From positions 38,465,866 through 38,529,865 of the forward strand of contig CM076261.1 in assembly GCA_038380795.1 (NCBI GenBank): a DNA stretch of 64,000 bases, written 5' to 3'. Position numbers and translations under genes: made by a program. The stretch's first letter is position 1; each line of letters starts with the position of its first letter. The notes below the pieces were generated by a model that was not told where the DNA came from, made no database searches, and saw only the letters and a program-made list of their open reading frames with translations. Of the stretch, positions 1 to 12,595 are shown one piece after another. This DNA comes from Pyrocephalus nanus (lineage: Eukaryota; Chordata; Aves; Passeriformes; Tyrannidae).

Positions 1-2282
1 TAGATGTAAAGCTTTAAAAAGCCTGCACAAAATCCCCAGCAATATTTTTACCAACCTCCATATACCTCTCAAATCTGATTTTTTTTTTTTCCTAAGCAGT
101 AAATGGATGTTTCTGAGTGCTGTGATCAATTTGTAATAGAAGAGAAAGCTTATGTCCTGGTAAGTAGAATCAGAATATTCATAGAAATCAGTAATATTTT
201 AGACTATATGATCAATTCTGCTTTTCAGAGTTCAAATACAAAATGTATACTATCACTACATCAGAAACTTAGTTGAGATAACTCTGCTGCAGTAACCTTT
301 GTATCATTAGCTGGCTGCTCCACCGTGTTTTCAGACAACATTCCAACTTGATAACCTGTTTTCCCTTACCTTACTCTAGGGTTCCTTCAGGGATTTTTTA
401 ATACATAGGCTTGTATATGTATATTTTATCTGCTTTGTTTAGAGTCTTTGGCCACATAGTTTATTGATAAGTGATCACATCTTTTTAACAGAAGAAATCT
501 GAACTGTTATGCCTAGTGCTTCTTACACAGTTGCACCCCCACACAAATTATCATACAGCCATAAAATTATGCTAAAGAAATATTAGTGTTTCAAAGTTAC
601 ACAGAATTGAGGAGGTAAAAAAAATTGCACTACCCTCAACTTTATTTAGTTTTGTGAATTAACTGCTATGTGTAGTGATATCCTTTCACATTATTACCAA
701 GGAGAGTTTTCATAGGACTCTTGCTCCGCTTGCCTATGGGCCGTGGTGTCCTGGAAACGAGTTGGAATTCCGTAGTGAAACTGTACCTTTTCTCCCACCA
801 TTCTTGCTCATTCATTGTGGGAAATAAGAGTTATGAGCTGAATGAAATAGGGGACAAAGAAAGATAAAAAAATCTTGTGATTAAGGAAGCTGAAGGGCAC
901 ATATAAATTTTAATATAATCCTACTTCTATCCACAGTCCCAGCATGATATTTTGACCAGAAATATTTATCTGTCTTGGCATGCTTCTGATTTTTTTTGAA
1001 CAGTATTGCTTTAAATTTTGGTCATGAAATCTTATCAGTAGAAGAGCTGCTATCTAACTAAGTAGGAGTTAACCTGCATAGCACTACATGCTTCTTCCTT
1101 TGATCTCATTGAAATTCATTCTTTCACTTCTGAAATATTACTCTGTACTCACAGAAGTGTTGAGAATAATTATTTATGAAACTCTAAAAAAAAATATATA
1201 TAACAAAGCTGACATAGAAAAAGGCCTAAAGAATTCACTGCTCAATTACACTTTGGGTCTTGTTAAGTACAAGTTGCTCATTCATGATTTTCAAAGCAAA
1301 AATGCCAGGGTCTGCAGAATCAATGTACTCTGTGAGAAAATATCTATTACTTCAACATCTTTCAGTTGTTTCACAGGGAAAAATATAAACAATATATCCC
1401 ATCAGCTTTAAACTGCATAATGTGGAATATTGTCTTAAAGGAATTGTAATTCAGGGCTGCATATGATCCTATGCTAATAAATTAAGCAGCTGCCAGGAAT
1501 GTTCCCAGACACTAAAATGTTATTGTCTTGGGGATAAAATTGAAAAAAATATTTTTTGGCATGACTTTGGCCTCAGTCAATTAACACTTTTCCCAAACAA
1601 TTGCATGGGCCAGGGACCACTCCTAGTAGGCAGGCAGTGTGTGGCTATCCTGTTTTGAAGTATAAGAAAGTTTAACAGCATGCTTTTATGTCATTCTGTG
1701 TCTATTGCTCTCAGGAGCAGACAGCCACCTTGGCCCAGTTAGTTTAGAAATATAAATGTAGCCATGAGAATCAAGGTCCCAGGCCAGATTATCTATCCAA
1801 ACATATTGTTCATTTTTCCTTCCAAATAAATATGTTATTGCATTATCAGATCCAATGGAATATGGATATATGGAACATACAATGGAAAATACCACTTTTT
1901 CAGGGGGCGTGGAGCTTTAATATAACTCTCATGACACAGGAAATCACTGCAGGGTAATCAGTTTTAATGTAGGTAATTTTTTTTCAGAGAGGTGAAGAAA
2001 AAGGGAGGCAAGACCAATTTGTATAAACAGGTCACACCTGTTTCCAGTGTGATTTGGACTCCATAAAGATTTTCCACCCCACTTTAGTTTCATTTCATAG
2101 TTGCAATGTTAACGTTGCCCAAAAGTGGGAAAGGGGAGTGCAACTCCCTGTCTGCACACAACAAAAAACAGTGATGTTCAAGGGCACAGAGATGCTCTAC
2201 ATTCTTGGGTCAGTATGTGTAAAATAAATTTTGCCCACTGAGGAAAATGTTGTGTTGGTAAAATCTAGCAAGAGGGTGCATG
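1..2282. other. Unique AT-rich non-coding sequence
   Basis: No repeat family or gene was recognised here. The longest open frame (1088-1411, 107 codons) is AT-rich, has no recognisable motif and lies among frequent stops in the other frames, so it is probably a chance frame. The one exon-like segment, 100-159, is listed separately. The sequence fits intron or intergenic DNA. Confidence 0.6.
100..159 (+). other. Candidate spliced exon (possibly 5' UTR plus start codon)
   Basis: A run of 12 T bases and CCTAAGCAG precede position 100, which is a strong acceptor. A near-consensus donor, CTG|GTAAGT, follows position 159. All three frames carry a stop inside the 60 bases. The only coding reading starts at the ATG at 103 and gives 19 residues beginning MDVSECCDQF, right after an in-frame TAA at 100. 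If real, this would be a non-coding exon or the first coding exon of a transcript. Signals this good also arise by chance in intronic DNA, and the peptide is not recognised. Confidence 0.2.
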
Positions 2283-2640
2283 GTGAAGGGACACTTCAGT
2301 GCAGTCTACAACTTCCTCGTGAGGGGAAGAAGAGGGCCAGGCACGGATTTCTTCTCTGTGGTGACCAGTGACAGGATCCGAGAGAATGGCCAGAAGTTGT
2401 GTCAGGGGAGGTTTAGGTTAGATATTACAAAGAGATTCTTCACCCAGAGGGTGATTGGGCACTGGAACAGGCTCCCCAGGGAAGTGGTCACAGTACCAAG
2501 CCTGACAGAGTTCAGAAGTGTTTGGATGATTCTGTCAGGCACATGGTGTGACTCTTGGTGATGGTCTTATGCATGACCAGGAGCTGGACTCAATGATCTT
2601 TGTGGGTCCCTTCCAACACAGCATATTCTGTGATTCTGTG
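2283..2640 (+). mobile_element. CR1 LINE, truncated 3' end with ORF2 remnant
   Basis: This is a 5'-truncated avian CR1 non-LTR retrotransposon on the plus strand. It ends with the CR1 tail: GGGTCCCTTCCAACACAGCATATTC followed by the 8-bp-type repeat TGTGATTCTGTG. The stretch from 2280 to 2561 is still open in one frame. It encodes the C-terminal end of the CR1 reverse-transcriptase protein, with the conserved core GRFRLDITKRFF, then RVIGHWNRLPREVV. The remaining bases are the 3' UTR. Almost all CR1 copies are truncated in this way by incomplete reverse transcription. It is the least decayed CR1 in the window, and no function is expected. Confidence 0.93.
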
Positions 2641-2872
2641 AAACCGCAGCTCAAAGAGGAAGTTTTCAATGTCATTTCTCTTCAAAACAAAACACCAGAG
2701 AAGCTTATGCACTGGTGCAAAGTAATGCCCCAGGCTGGCAAGGGAAGAGCACAGACAGTGTTCCTGGCTCCTGCATAAAGAAATAGTCATTGCTCTTACC
2801 AGCTGTGACATCCATGACGAGAAGCATAGCAATAAACTTTCATCTTCTTTCTTCTTACAAAGTCCAAAGGAC

Positions 2873-2919
2873 TTTCTTAGAGGTCTTTTTCAACCTAAAT
2901 GAATCTGTGATTCTATGAA
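2873..2919 (+). mobile_element. Short CR1 LINE 3' tail
   Basis: About 47 bases match the last part of the CR1 3' UTR: AGAGGTCTTTTTCAACC, a short spacer, then GAATCTGTGATTCTATGAA. It lies about 230 bp downstream of the larger CR1 copy in the same orientation. It could be an independent, severely truncated insertion or part of a nested pair. It is too short to assign to a subfamily. Confidence 0.7.
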
Positions 2920-5900
2920 TTTATCTGATGGACAAAGAGGGAGAAAGCCACATGTACCTCTTGGGAAGGTCTGTTCAGTAAACTGTAAGACATTTGTTCG
3001 AAAATCTTGCCTTATGTTCACTGTTTCTGTGTGCTCAAACATTCCCATCCCTTAATAAGGGATGAGTCATTCTCATTCTTGTTTTATCTTCTTTTTTGTG
3101 ACCTCACAGTCTTTCTTAGTTTGCCCTCCAAGGGGAAATCTTCCCTTGAAGCAACCCTGCAACTTAACTTCTATTTGTGGTGTCCACTATAAAAGCCATC
3201 CTCTTCCTCTTCTCTCTCGCAGTATTGTTCCCAGCAGATGTCCTTTTAAGGTTGTCTTCCTTTCACTTGAACAGAGTTTTTTCACAGCTGCCACCTTCTC
3301 CTCAAACTCACAATCCCCTTTACCTATGCTTTGTGCTAGTCCTTACTGTTCTTAGTTCTTTGGCTGTACTTGGCTGCTGTCCTTCCTCCTGTCTTCCTCA
3401 TCACTGACTGCTCATAGTCTCCATCACATCTTTACTTTCACATGTTTGCCTACACCTTTGACAAGTTCATGTTTCTCAGAAGACCTCTCCCTGAAAACTG
3501 ATGCAGTTTTGGAAGAATCTCATGAAGCTCACCTGCCGTTTCTGGTGCCTGATAACCATGATGACAAGATGATGCTGGGCTGCAGGTGGGCACACAGAGC
3601 TGCTATCAAAGCACTGTGGGGTCATCTGGCATGACAAAGTATGTAATGGAGGGAAATTGTTCCTCACTGAGTGGGCATCAGCAGCCTCTTTCCTAGTTCT
3701 GTATTTCCCCTGTTGCAAGCGACAGATGGGACAAATCGAGTGAGGCCATTATCACATGCCCTTTTCTGTCCTTATCTTTCACTTGCTGTATACAGAATCA
3801 AAATAGATTATAAGGTATGACTAAGGCTTTGTTTACTCTATGCTGTCCAGACCAGATCTAGAAGTTTGCAAGTACATTATAATCTTTCCTTCTTTTTTTT
3901 GCTTTCCCTACCTAGCTAAGGGACAGACTGTGTGGGCATTGAGACATCTGCAAGAGCCATTCATGAATTATTTTTACTTTCAGTCATGCCTTCTATAGGA
4001 GACATACCACAGACATATGTAGAAATGAGAACCTTTGCCAAAAGAATTTCATTCTTGTAAAAAAGATACAGCTTCCCTCCTGTGTGAATAGGCCTATAAA
4101 TTTTTCAATTGCTGTTTCTAAGCACAAAAATTTGAGAACTTTTTTTTAAAATATTTATTGCTTGAAATTAGAGTTCATCCTGCCATTCTGAACAAAAAAA
4201 CCTGTAAATGTTACACATTTGTCTGAAACCCATGAAGCTCTCTGTCACCTTGTGCTCCCTTCTCAACTTCGGTTGGTACCTCAGCCATTGCAGTGCATCT
4301 TCAGAACCTGTGCCTGGCAATGCACCCCAGTGTGCCCATTATGACAGGTCAGTCCAACTTTGAACGATCCATCGTCCAGCTGAGCTTGGCGTGTGTGGCC
4401 ACACTGCAGAAGGGACATCTCAGCTGAGGAAGGTTGCCACTGAGGGAGGCCTTATGCTCAAAGAATCCCTTGAGGAAGTCAAAGCCTTCAGCTGCACCCA
4501 GCTGCTGTCCTAACAGGTAATTGGACTTGCCAGGCATGAGCCTGGCACAGTCTCAGAGGCAGAGTATGAAGAACTTCAGAGTTCTGAAGTTAACAATCTC
4601 CAGACTGGAGACCACAAGGTGCTACTATCTCAGGGCTGTACTACAAAATAATCTTCTTCAATTAACATCAAAGAGAGACTGTGCTCAGCAGTACCCCATT
4701 GTGACTGCATGCTGCTATCAGTCAAGTGTCATGGGCAAAAATCACAATTGGTACGACTCCATCAGTAATTTACTACAGAACATATTGTCTATTAAAATGA
4801 TCCCTTTTGTCCCCAAAGAAATAAAAGATATCTTCCCCCAGAGTTCCTCAGTGGTTAACTAAGTGATTTCATGCCTTTGCCAAGGCCAGCCTGAGCTTTT
4901 CTCAAAGCACTGAGCCACACTCGGAAGTTGCCTGGTCTACACTGTGCAAAGTCCTTGGTTTTGGGAAAAAGGACAGTTCTAAACATTAGCAGAGCAGCCA
5001 ATACAGTCTCTGGTATTTATTTATGATAAAGAAAAGAAGCAGTCTTATTAACGTGTGTAGGATTACAGGTATTAGCAACTTGTACTGTTTTGTGAATATT
5101 AGAGCATTACTAGCTTGTGCTGAATTTTTCTAGCCTGTATCCTGGGGCTTTCACAAGTGAGGCTGTGAAAAGAAAACACCTTCCTATTATCCTAACTGGT
5201 ATGCTTAGACAGGTTTTCAGGTATCAAAGACTTCTGATGTTACTTCCTTTTCATCTTCATAAAATGAAGTATAAGAGAAGAAAGCTAGTGTGTTACAAAT
5301 ACACCAGTTACCAACCAAACTGAGATCATTTGGCCATACACTCAAATAAAAAAGTTCCCTAATGAAGAAATTTGTCTTGTGCTCCCTTATTTCAGCTTGG
5401 TGAGAGCAGGGACCATAAGATGGGCTTTCATCGCAGGATCACTTGCTGTTTTTCCTGCAGAACCCTGTTGATCCAAATCAGACAAAGAAAATCCCTCCTC
5501 GTCCAACTTACTTCTGGCATACTTAAGCTGTTTTCACTATTTCACTTTTCCACTTTGCATTATTTTAATATAATTCTCTTGCACATTAGGGAGATTCCCC
5601 ACCTCCTCTTTCATAGAACTCTCACTCCAGGTTTGAGGAGCACCAAGGTCCTCACTTTCAGAAAGATCTTTGAAATGTAACCTTAAGTTTAATATACTGT
5701 TTCTGTCCAAGAACCTGGAAAATTGATCTTTGGATGCAGTCGCACCTCAGTAGGAATGCCAGTTTCAATCCATTTTAGAGAGGACTTTGGAAACCTTTCT
5801 CAGCCCCAAAACTGCTTTGCCAGCTGTTTTCTCTCCACTGGAAAACCACAACCATCTCTCACCTGTCTCTTGGAATCCTCCACTGCTCTTGACAGGCGAG

Positions 5901-8900
5901 CTGGACAACTTTGTTCTGATAATTTCGTCACTTATGCAAACCCAGTGCTGCTCGTGAAGGGTTTTGATTGTCTGCCTTCTAGGTCCTGTTTTTGCCGCAG
6001 GGCTTGCTCATTTGGGAGTGCCATCACTGTATACACTTAAACTCTTTTGGGTGAGCATCTATTCTTTGGCCTCATGCCCTTTAATAGCTTTAAATATGCT
6101 GCTTTTGGGGTGTTATTTTCATTTGCTGCACTTTCTCATGTCAGTGCTATGTAGATGCAGCTCAGTCATTCTGCCTCATAATGACACTGCAACCTCAGTG
6201 ACAGACTGAGACCTGGGATCTCTCTCAGCGGTGACCTTGCAGAGGTCAGACATGAATTACAGCTGAGCATCAACAAAGGACAGATTGCCATTCTGAGTCC
6301 CTGTAAATACTCATTGTGGTCATATATTATCACCCACTCTATGCTTCCAAAGAACGTGAATGTATTTTCAAGCATTTATCAATTAAGCCTCAAAATATCT
6401 CATTGAGGTACTGCAAATTAGGTGATAAAGGGACCAATTTACCTAACACTGATATGCACCTACTTCAGAAATTAAATAGCACATCACAGCTATTCAACAA
6501 TGCACATTTAAATCCCTGAATGATGGACTACAGCCAAAAATGAGGAAATTACCTCCTGCACTGCAGCACTGTCTGTTTCATTTGTCCACATCCTCAGCCA
6601 AGAGTTTTTGTAAATGAACTCTGTGAGAGAAAGAACCTCGCTGAATAGGATTGTGAAATATGTGGGAGAAACAGCCTTAGCCCTGCCAGTCTAATCTCTG
6701 GTGGATGACTAGACCCCAAGTCTGCCCATCAGTTGGTTACCTGAAGTCTCCTCTATAAAGATTGCCTTCCTCTGTCAATATTAAGACTGCGATGATGGAA
6801 AAATTGTGCTACTTTAGACTGCCTCACTCCTTCTTTGATTACTTCCTCTAAATTCAGTTGCAAGATTAATTTCAACCAAAAAAATAGAATTGCATACAAG
6901 ATACTGGGAGGTACATGTGTATTGCGTATGGAGGTTTATACAAATATCCATACTAACATATTATATAAATATAGACACACATATGTGTGTACATACATAT
7001 TTTATGCATTTATATTCTATGTATATATACATATATATATAAATTATTTAATATATATTTGCTCCAGAAGGGAGGTACATCTATGTACTATACACTGAGT
7101 GAAGTGTTTGAGTGTCTGAATTTGGCATTATTGATCCATTTTCTTGAGGTTGCCAGATAACAAAGGAAAATGTGGAAAAACAAATGGTTTTTTTAATGGA
7201 ACAAGACACAAAAACTTGCTGGTTTAAAACTTTAAAATGTCACTGGGGGAGAGAGCAGGAGGTACTCTTCATAAAATACCAAAATTTAAGAGTCTGGGAA
7301 CCAGAGCTACAATGGGATGTTTTCTTTTGCTGCAGTAACAATGTGTTCTAGAATTCAACTTTCTCACCATTTCCAGAAAAAAAAAAAAAAGCAATACACC
7401 TTCTACAGAAGCTGTGAGTTTCACACATCTAATGTGGTCTTCTCAGGACTTTCAAAACCTGTGCAGAAACACAACAACCATACATTTATGATGTTTTCTG
7501 CACAGAAGGGCAATCATATATTTGTAAACGCAAGAAACCCAGGCCTCCCAAGCAACTATTTATATGAGTTGAAAAATAGGCAGACAGCTTTCTGCCAGAA
7601 ATCCTTTCTGTGGGTCATTGGTAGCTCATTAAAAGGTATTTCTGAGAGATATTTTTATTTCAAAGAATTGACAACTTCTTGTGCAAGCATGTCTCATTGG
7701 AAAATTTCCAACTGCTTTACTTTCCCATTTTCTTCTTGACAATTATGATAATATGGCTGTTTCTTCTTTTAGAGCCCTGATCATCTTTTCACTAGGGTAA
7801 ATCAGGAGTAATATTATTGAAATCTTTGGGTTTAGGTTGGCAGAAAATTTTTACAGGGAAACTGGGGCTCTACTCTCACTTTAGACTCCTGGATGAATAT
7901 CTGTGAGATATTGTCTCTATTGTTTATAAATATCGGTAAATAGAGTCTTTTAAAAAGTATAATTTAGATACTAGATTTTATGTTTTGTGACCTTGAAGTC
8001 TGATCACAACAATTCTTTCTTAATTCTCTGCTAATTTATAAGCAGGTTATTGTTTATACACAATGGAACCGCTACCATAGATGTTTGGCTCAGTCTTGGC
8101 TAGCACACTGCTTTATAGCTGCATCTTGGCAGTGCTGCTGCTTCAATTGTGTATGTGGCCGGCCACCTTCCTAAGCATCTTCCCAACTTGACTGTATTTA
8201 TCCTAATACCCTGAATACTCAGAAAATAAGCTCTATTATTTCTATTTCTCAGGTGGAAGAAGAAAAATATACCCTTTCTTAGCTGACCTGTCACTCACTG
8301 ATGCTGCTTGCAATCAGGCTATTGACTACTGAGCAGCGAAGAGCTCTTGCTTGGCACTGTCAAGGTTCCTTTTTTTTGTATTACAGAAATGCTCAGTGAA
8401 GCAGAGGCTGCCTCCTCAGCCCAGCATTTATGCTGTTGTGCACATGGGGTGTGGAAAGCCAAGGTGTTAGGCTTCTGTGCAGTATAAAATGGGGTAGCTC
8501 TCCCATGAGATTTCAGATGCAGGCTCCTGAAGCAGAGAAGTAGAATATAATACCCTAAAGACTAAGGCATTCATCTTGGAGGTTAGATCAAACATCTGGC
8601 CAGAACCAGAAAGAACAATTCTTTGTTCTGGTTCCTAAGTGTATTCATTAGCCATCAAGCTACTGGCTGATTATTGATAAAACAAAAAATTGATCTATCA
8701 TTGACAGGAAGTTCTATATTCAGTCTCAAAATTCAGTCCTCTTATACTTAAAAATATCAAATGTTTTTAGAAAAAAAATTAAATGTTATAATATCTTAAA
8801 TTTTAAAAAGAAAAAAATTACAGTTTGTTGGTTTTGTTGGGTTGTTTGGGTTTTTTTTCAATCAGATATTTCCCAGCTGTTTCTACTCCACTCAAAACAC

Positions 8901-8952
8901 ACACATCCAGAAGGGGTAAGGTCTGAACAATCTTCCTGCAAATCCAAAGGTA
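2920..8952. other. Non-coding sequence, no repeats recognised
   Basis: About 6 kb without a recognisable gene. It contains a 14-base A run at 7377-7390, a TA/CA-rich tract at 6960-7057 (listed separately), a GC-richer block at 4240-4560 and a hairpin at 8603-8634. Open frames of 100-140 codons occur (for example 7317-7739 and 4521-4862), but they have no known motifs and look fortuitous. Confidence 0.6.
6960..7057. repeat. AT/CA low-complexity tract with TA palindromes
   Basis: Alternating purine-pyrimidine sequence. It includes the 16-bp perfect palindrome ACACACATATGTGTGT at 6975-6990 and a run of TATATACATATATATATA around 7022-7041. This is typical microsatellite-like DNA that can extrude cruciforms and is often length-variable. 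Confidence 0.8.
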
Positions 8953-9000
8953 GAATTATAGAATAATTTAGGTTGGAAAAGACCTTTAGGATAATCAAAT
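8953..9000 (-). mobile_element. Short CR1 LINE 3' tail, minus strand
   Basis: The segment AGAATTATAGAATAATTTAGGTTGGAAAAGACCTTTAGGATAATCAAA (8953-9000) is the reverse complement of an avian CR1 3' terminus, whose usual start on this strand is AGAATCATAGAATCATTTAGG. Only about 48 bases are recognisable before similarity fades, so it is a very short, old insertion. Confidence 0.75.
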
Positions 9001-12000
9001 GCATTTCTCAGGCTCAGTTATGTATTCTTATGGGGTAGAAGTTTTTAATTTTTTTTGCTGTGCATTAAATTTTTCATGCTTAACATGAGTCTCAGATGGA
9101 TAGGCCTATAACAGTCCGGTCACTGTATATAACACCATGTTGGAAAAACATAAGTCCTCCCAGAGATTTTGAAACAAATCTGTTTGAAAGCCCCTGGGTT
9201 CTCTTGCATAGTCAAGGCCCAATATAGTGCATTATAGAAGAGCATGGTAGGAGAAATAGGTTACTTTGGTCCTGTGTAAAAAATCTACCCAGAACGGATA
9301 TGTGTAATAAGGCTGCTGACAATTTATTCACCATCCGGTCTTTATATTTCAACTTGGATTTCTTATTGACTGATTCCAAATCTTGGAGATAAGATTTCCT
9401 CTCTCCTTTCATTTCTCACTGTGAATAGCTGATAATCTGATGCTGTACAGAAACCTGTCTGGGTCCATAACCTTGGACAGCTTTTGTGCTCCACTGTCAA
9501 TTCCTCTGAGCATTATACCTGTTATGTATGAATGATGTAATTTTACAGCAGAGAGGAACAAAGGCAAGTGGAACTTATTAGACCATGAACTTCATCTTCT
9601 GAGGACCCACAGCTACTGTTGAAGTTTTGCATATTGGCAATTTCTGAAAATGAGACCCCTTCAGCAACCTTCTTATAAGAAATTTTGACCAAATTTGGGG
9701 TTGAATTATAGTTTCAGGAAAGCTGATAGTTAATAAACCTTGTCAACTCTGCTTCGTTCTTCTAATCACGTTTTACAGTGTGTTTTGGTTTCATTTTTAA
9801 TCTCATCTGTTCTCTTCCCTCTCTCTCTGCCTGTATTTTTAGCTTTATGACTGAAAGCCCTTGATTGGAAATATATACACATGTATCACTTGCAGGAAAG
9901 TGAAATGTGCTTCTACCACTATTTTTTTTTAGTTTACAGTACATACTGCTTTTTTTTTTCCTGGAAAGCTTTATTGTAAAGCATTACCCTGTCTTCACAA
10001 GTGGAAACCAAAGCTTATTTGTTATAGATGTAAAAATGTTTTCAAAAGCAGATTGTTTACTTTAATAAAGAACAGATGCGCCCAATTTTGTCTAACTGCT
10101 GCACCTAAAGATGCAGCCAGTATGAGTCCTGACAAGTTGGAAGACTGCATTCTATGTTTTAGAAAGTCCACTAGCAGAAATCAATATAACTGCAATCAAT
10201 CCAAGGATGTTAATTATCATTAGACGTAAATAAAGAGTCCATAGTCTCAATCTCATTCTTTAAACCCTTGGAAATCTTCCTTATATTGTTCAAGTTAAGA
10301 TGTAAGATGTTAAGATATGTTTGTCTTTATATGCATACTTCAGTTGAGATGAGTTTCAACTGGTTTTTATTAATAAATGACACAAATACAACACTTGCAA
10401 ATAATAAGAGACTGTATTTACAGATAGCAACACACATGCTTCAACAATAAATTCTGTAATTTAAAAATATGATAGAGAAATATATGAAAACAATTGATTT
10501 AATACAAAGTAGTAAGATTAGTGAAAGTGAGATGACTTCTTGATTGTGTGATACATTTATGAGGGCATCAGATCACCGTGAGTGCTTGAGCTCCAGGACA
10601 GCTCAGGGGAGTTCTTCATGATGTCTACAATAAAAGAGTATCTTTATCTACAGCTGCAGCAGATTTTCTTTTTTAACCTTTGGTCAGCCTATGGCAAGCC
10701 AGCCAAAACAACTACTGCAAATGTCTGCATCATTGACGTTATTTTTGAACATCTATAATCAAACCCATGTTTTTAGACTGAATAGCAAATGAGTTTAGCA
10801 GATTAATATAGCTGCTGATAATCTGCGTGCTGCTGGGCTGTTTGGTCCTGCCTGAGTGAGTCTGGTAAATGCTCACAGCCACAGTGCTATGGGACAAGAT
10901 GAGGTTTGGTTACTGCCTTTTTTCAAGAGCCACCATGCAGTTGGAATAAAAAGGTCATGCTAAAGTGAAAGGGTCATATAAATTACACTTTCCTTCAACA
11001 ACAGGCTTAAGCCAATAAGAAGTTTCCCTAAATGCGTGTGCTTTGGTGCCGCTGAAAACCAAGCTATGAATCTGTCTCTGAAAAAAACAGCTGTTGATCT
11101 TCTACTCAGTTGAATAACTAGTTCACACAAATGCTGAGATGTGAAAGACAAAACTCTGAGTGGCAAAGTCAGCACAACTTGCATGGAAAATATAGGGAGA
11201 ACCAAGGGCAATTGTGGAAAAGTGGCAGAGTGGTTTGCTAGAGCATGAAGCAAAAAAATGGTCTATCTTTTCATGTTCACTGTTGAATGTACACAGAGAC
11301 ATTAAAAGATCTGATGGCTGCAATCTGCTCTAACCTTTTATCTCTGAGGAGTGATCTAATAACTCACTCTTGGCTGTGGCAGTTATGAGTTATCACTTTG
11401 CTCACTCATGAAGATGAATGTAAACTCTCCACAGCTCTCAGCCATCGTGTGTTGTGTAATTCTCTCTGTGTGTGAATAAATAAACCATATTACTAAATTT
11501 ATAACAAAATTTGGCTTCACTGAAGTTACAGCAGGGGATGTAGTTTTGTTTTTCTCTCTTTATTACTAAATGAGAATTTGTAGCTGCTTGAGTGTTAATC
11601 ACAAAACACTAAATGCCTACCAGCATCCTCTCTGTGTGCTGATCCAAATGAGCTGATAGGAAACTATATACTTTAGATGGTAATTTTTTTTTGAGAAAAG
11701 TAAGTCTATATTTCATATAGGAAAGCAAACTAAACCTTGATTGTGCTTCTGCAGCAAGTGGACAGCAGAAGTTTTTTCCTGTAAAAAATAAAACTGTTAA
11801 ACCATAAAATATGTGTTTTAGTACAGTACCAGTAAACTCCACAAAAATGGTCATTACAGCATTTAATGACTGATTTGATGTAGCATTAGCACATTACCAC
11901 ACTCAGATTTGCTTGGGATCATTAAATAACTGTGTTATTAGATGTTGATAATAACCAGTCTTACACGCAGTATTTGATAATATATACCTACTGAGTATCT

Positions 12001-12595
12001 CATTGCAGCTAAGCATAAAGGAAAGACAAAGTGTAAAACAGATCACCAAATTCCATCCATTTTTCACACTTCACAAATTGAATTTCAATGCTGTAATGAT
12101 TCTGGTGCATACTGCAATTAGGGAGGACAATCAGTCTTTCTATATTTAAAACAAGTCTCTTCCTGGAGTTTTGAACAAAGAATTATATTCCAAATATATT
12201 GCTAGTGAAGAAGTACTCCTTTCCCCCACACTAGCACACTCCCACTGTCACCCTCCCTCCAAAATACTTCTCTAAAAAAGTAAAAATGTAACTCTTTTGA
12301 CTTTTACCCAAAAAGTCCTCTTCTCCCTGAGAAAACACTTTTCTTCATCAGGTATGTTCTTCTTGCACAGCTCTCAGTCAAAGAGGTAATATGAGGTAAC
12401 ACATTTAAGCACCTCTTTGCATAACTTGTGCAGGGACGGCTGAAGCTGTGGGAAGACTTCTGGTAGCTCAGGTAACTTCTGTAACTGCTCCTTACAGCTG
12501 AAGTCTGACCAGCTCCACTCTTCAGCTTCATCCCCCTGCTGCTTCTTTATGGCAGCAGCAAGTCCCTCTTGCTGTGAGGGAGGACTTTTTTCTGC
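9001..12595. other. Non-coding sequence, no repeats recognised
   Basis: No gene or repeat family was identified. A pyrimidine-rich run lies at 9809-9828, with short A/T homopolymers elsewhere. Minus-strand open frames at 10960-11253 and 11609-11854 have no motifs and no splice or promoter context that would support them. Confidence 0.6.

Noticed and set aside
3914..4150. Pyrimidine tract with CTACCTAG and a later TTTCAG acceptor
   Set aside because: The following 54-codon frame is low-complexity and lacks a donor.
8155..8166. 12-bp palindrome GTGGCCGGCCAC
   Set aside because: Short enough to be expected by chance in 64 kb. It is notable only as a rare GGCCGGCC site.
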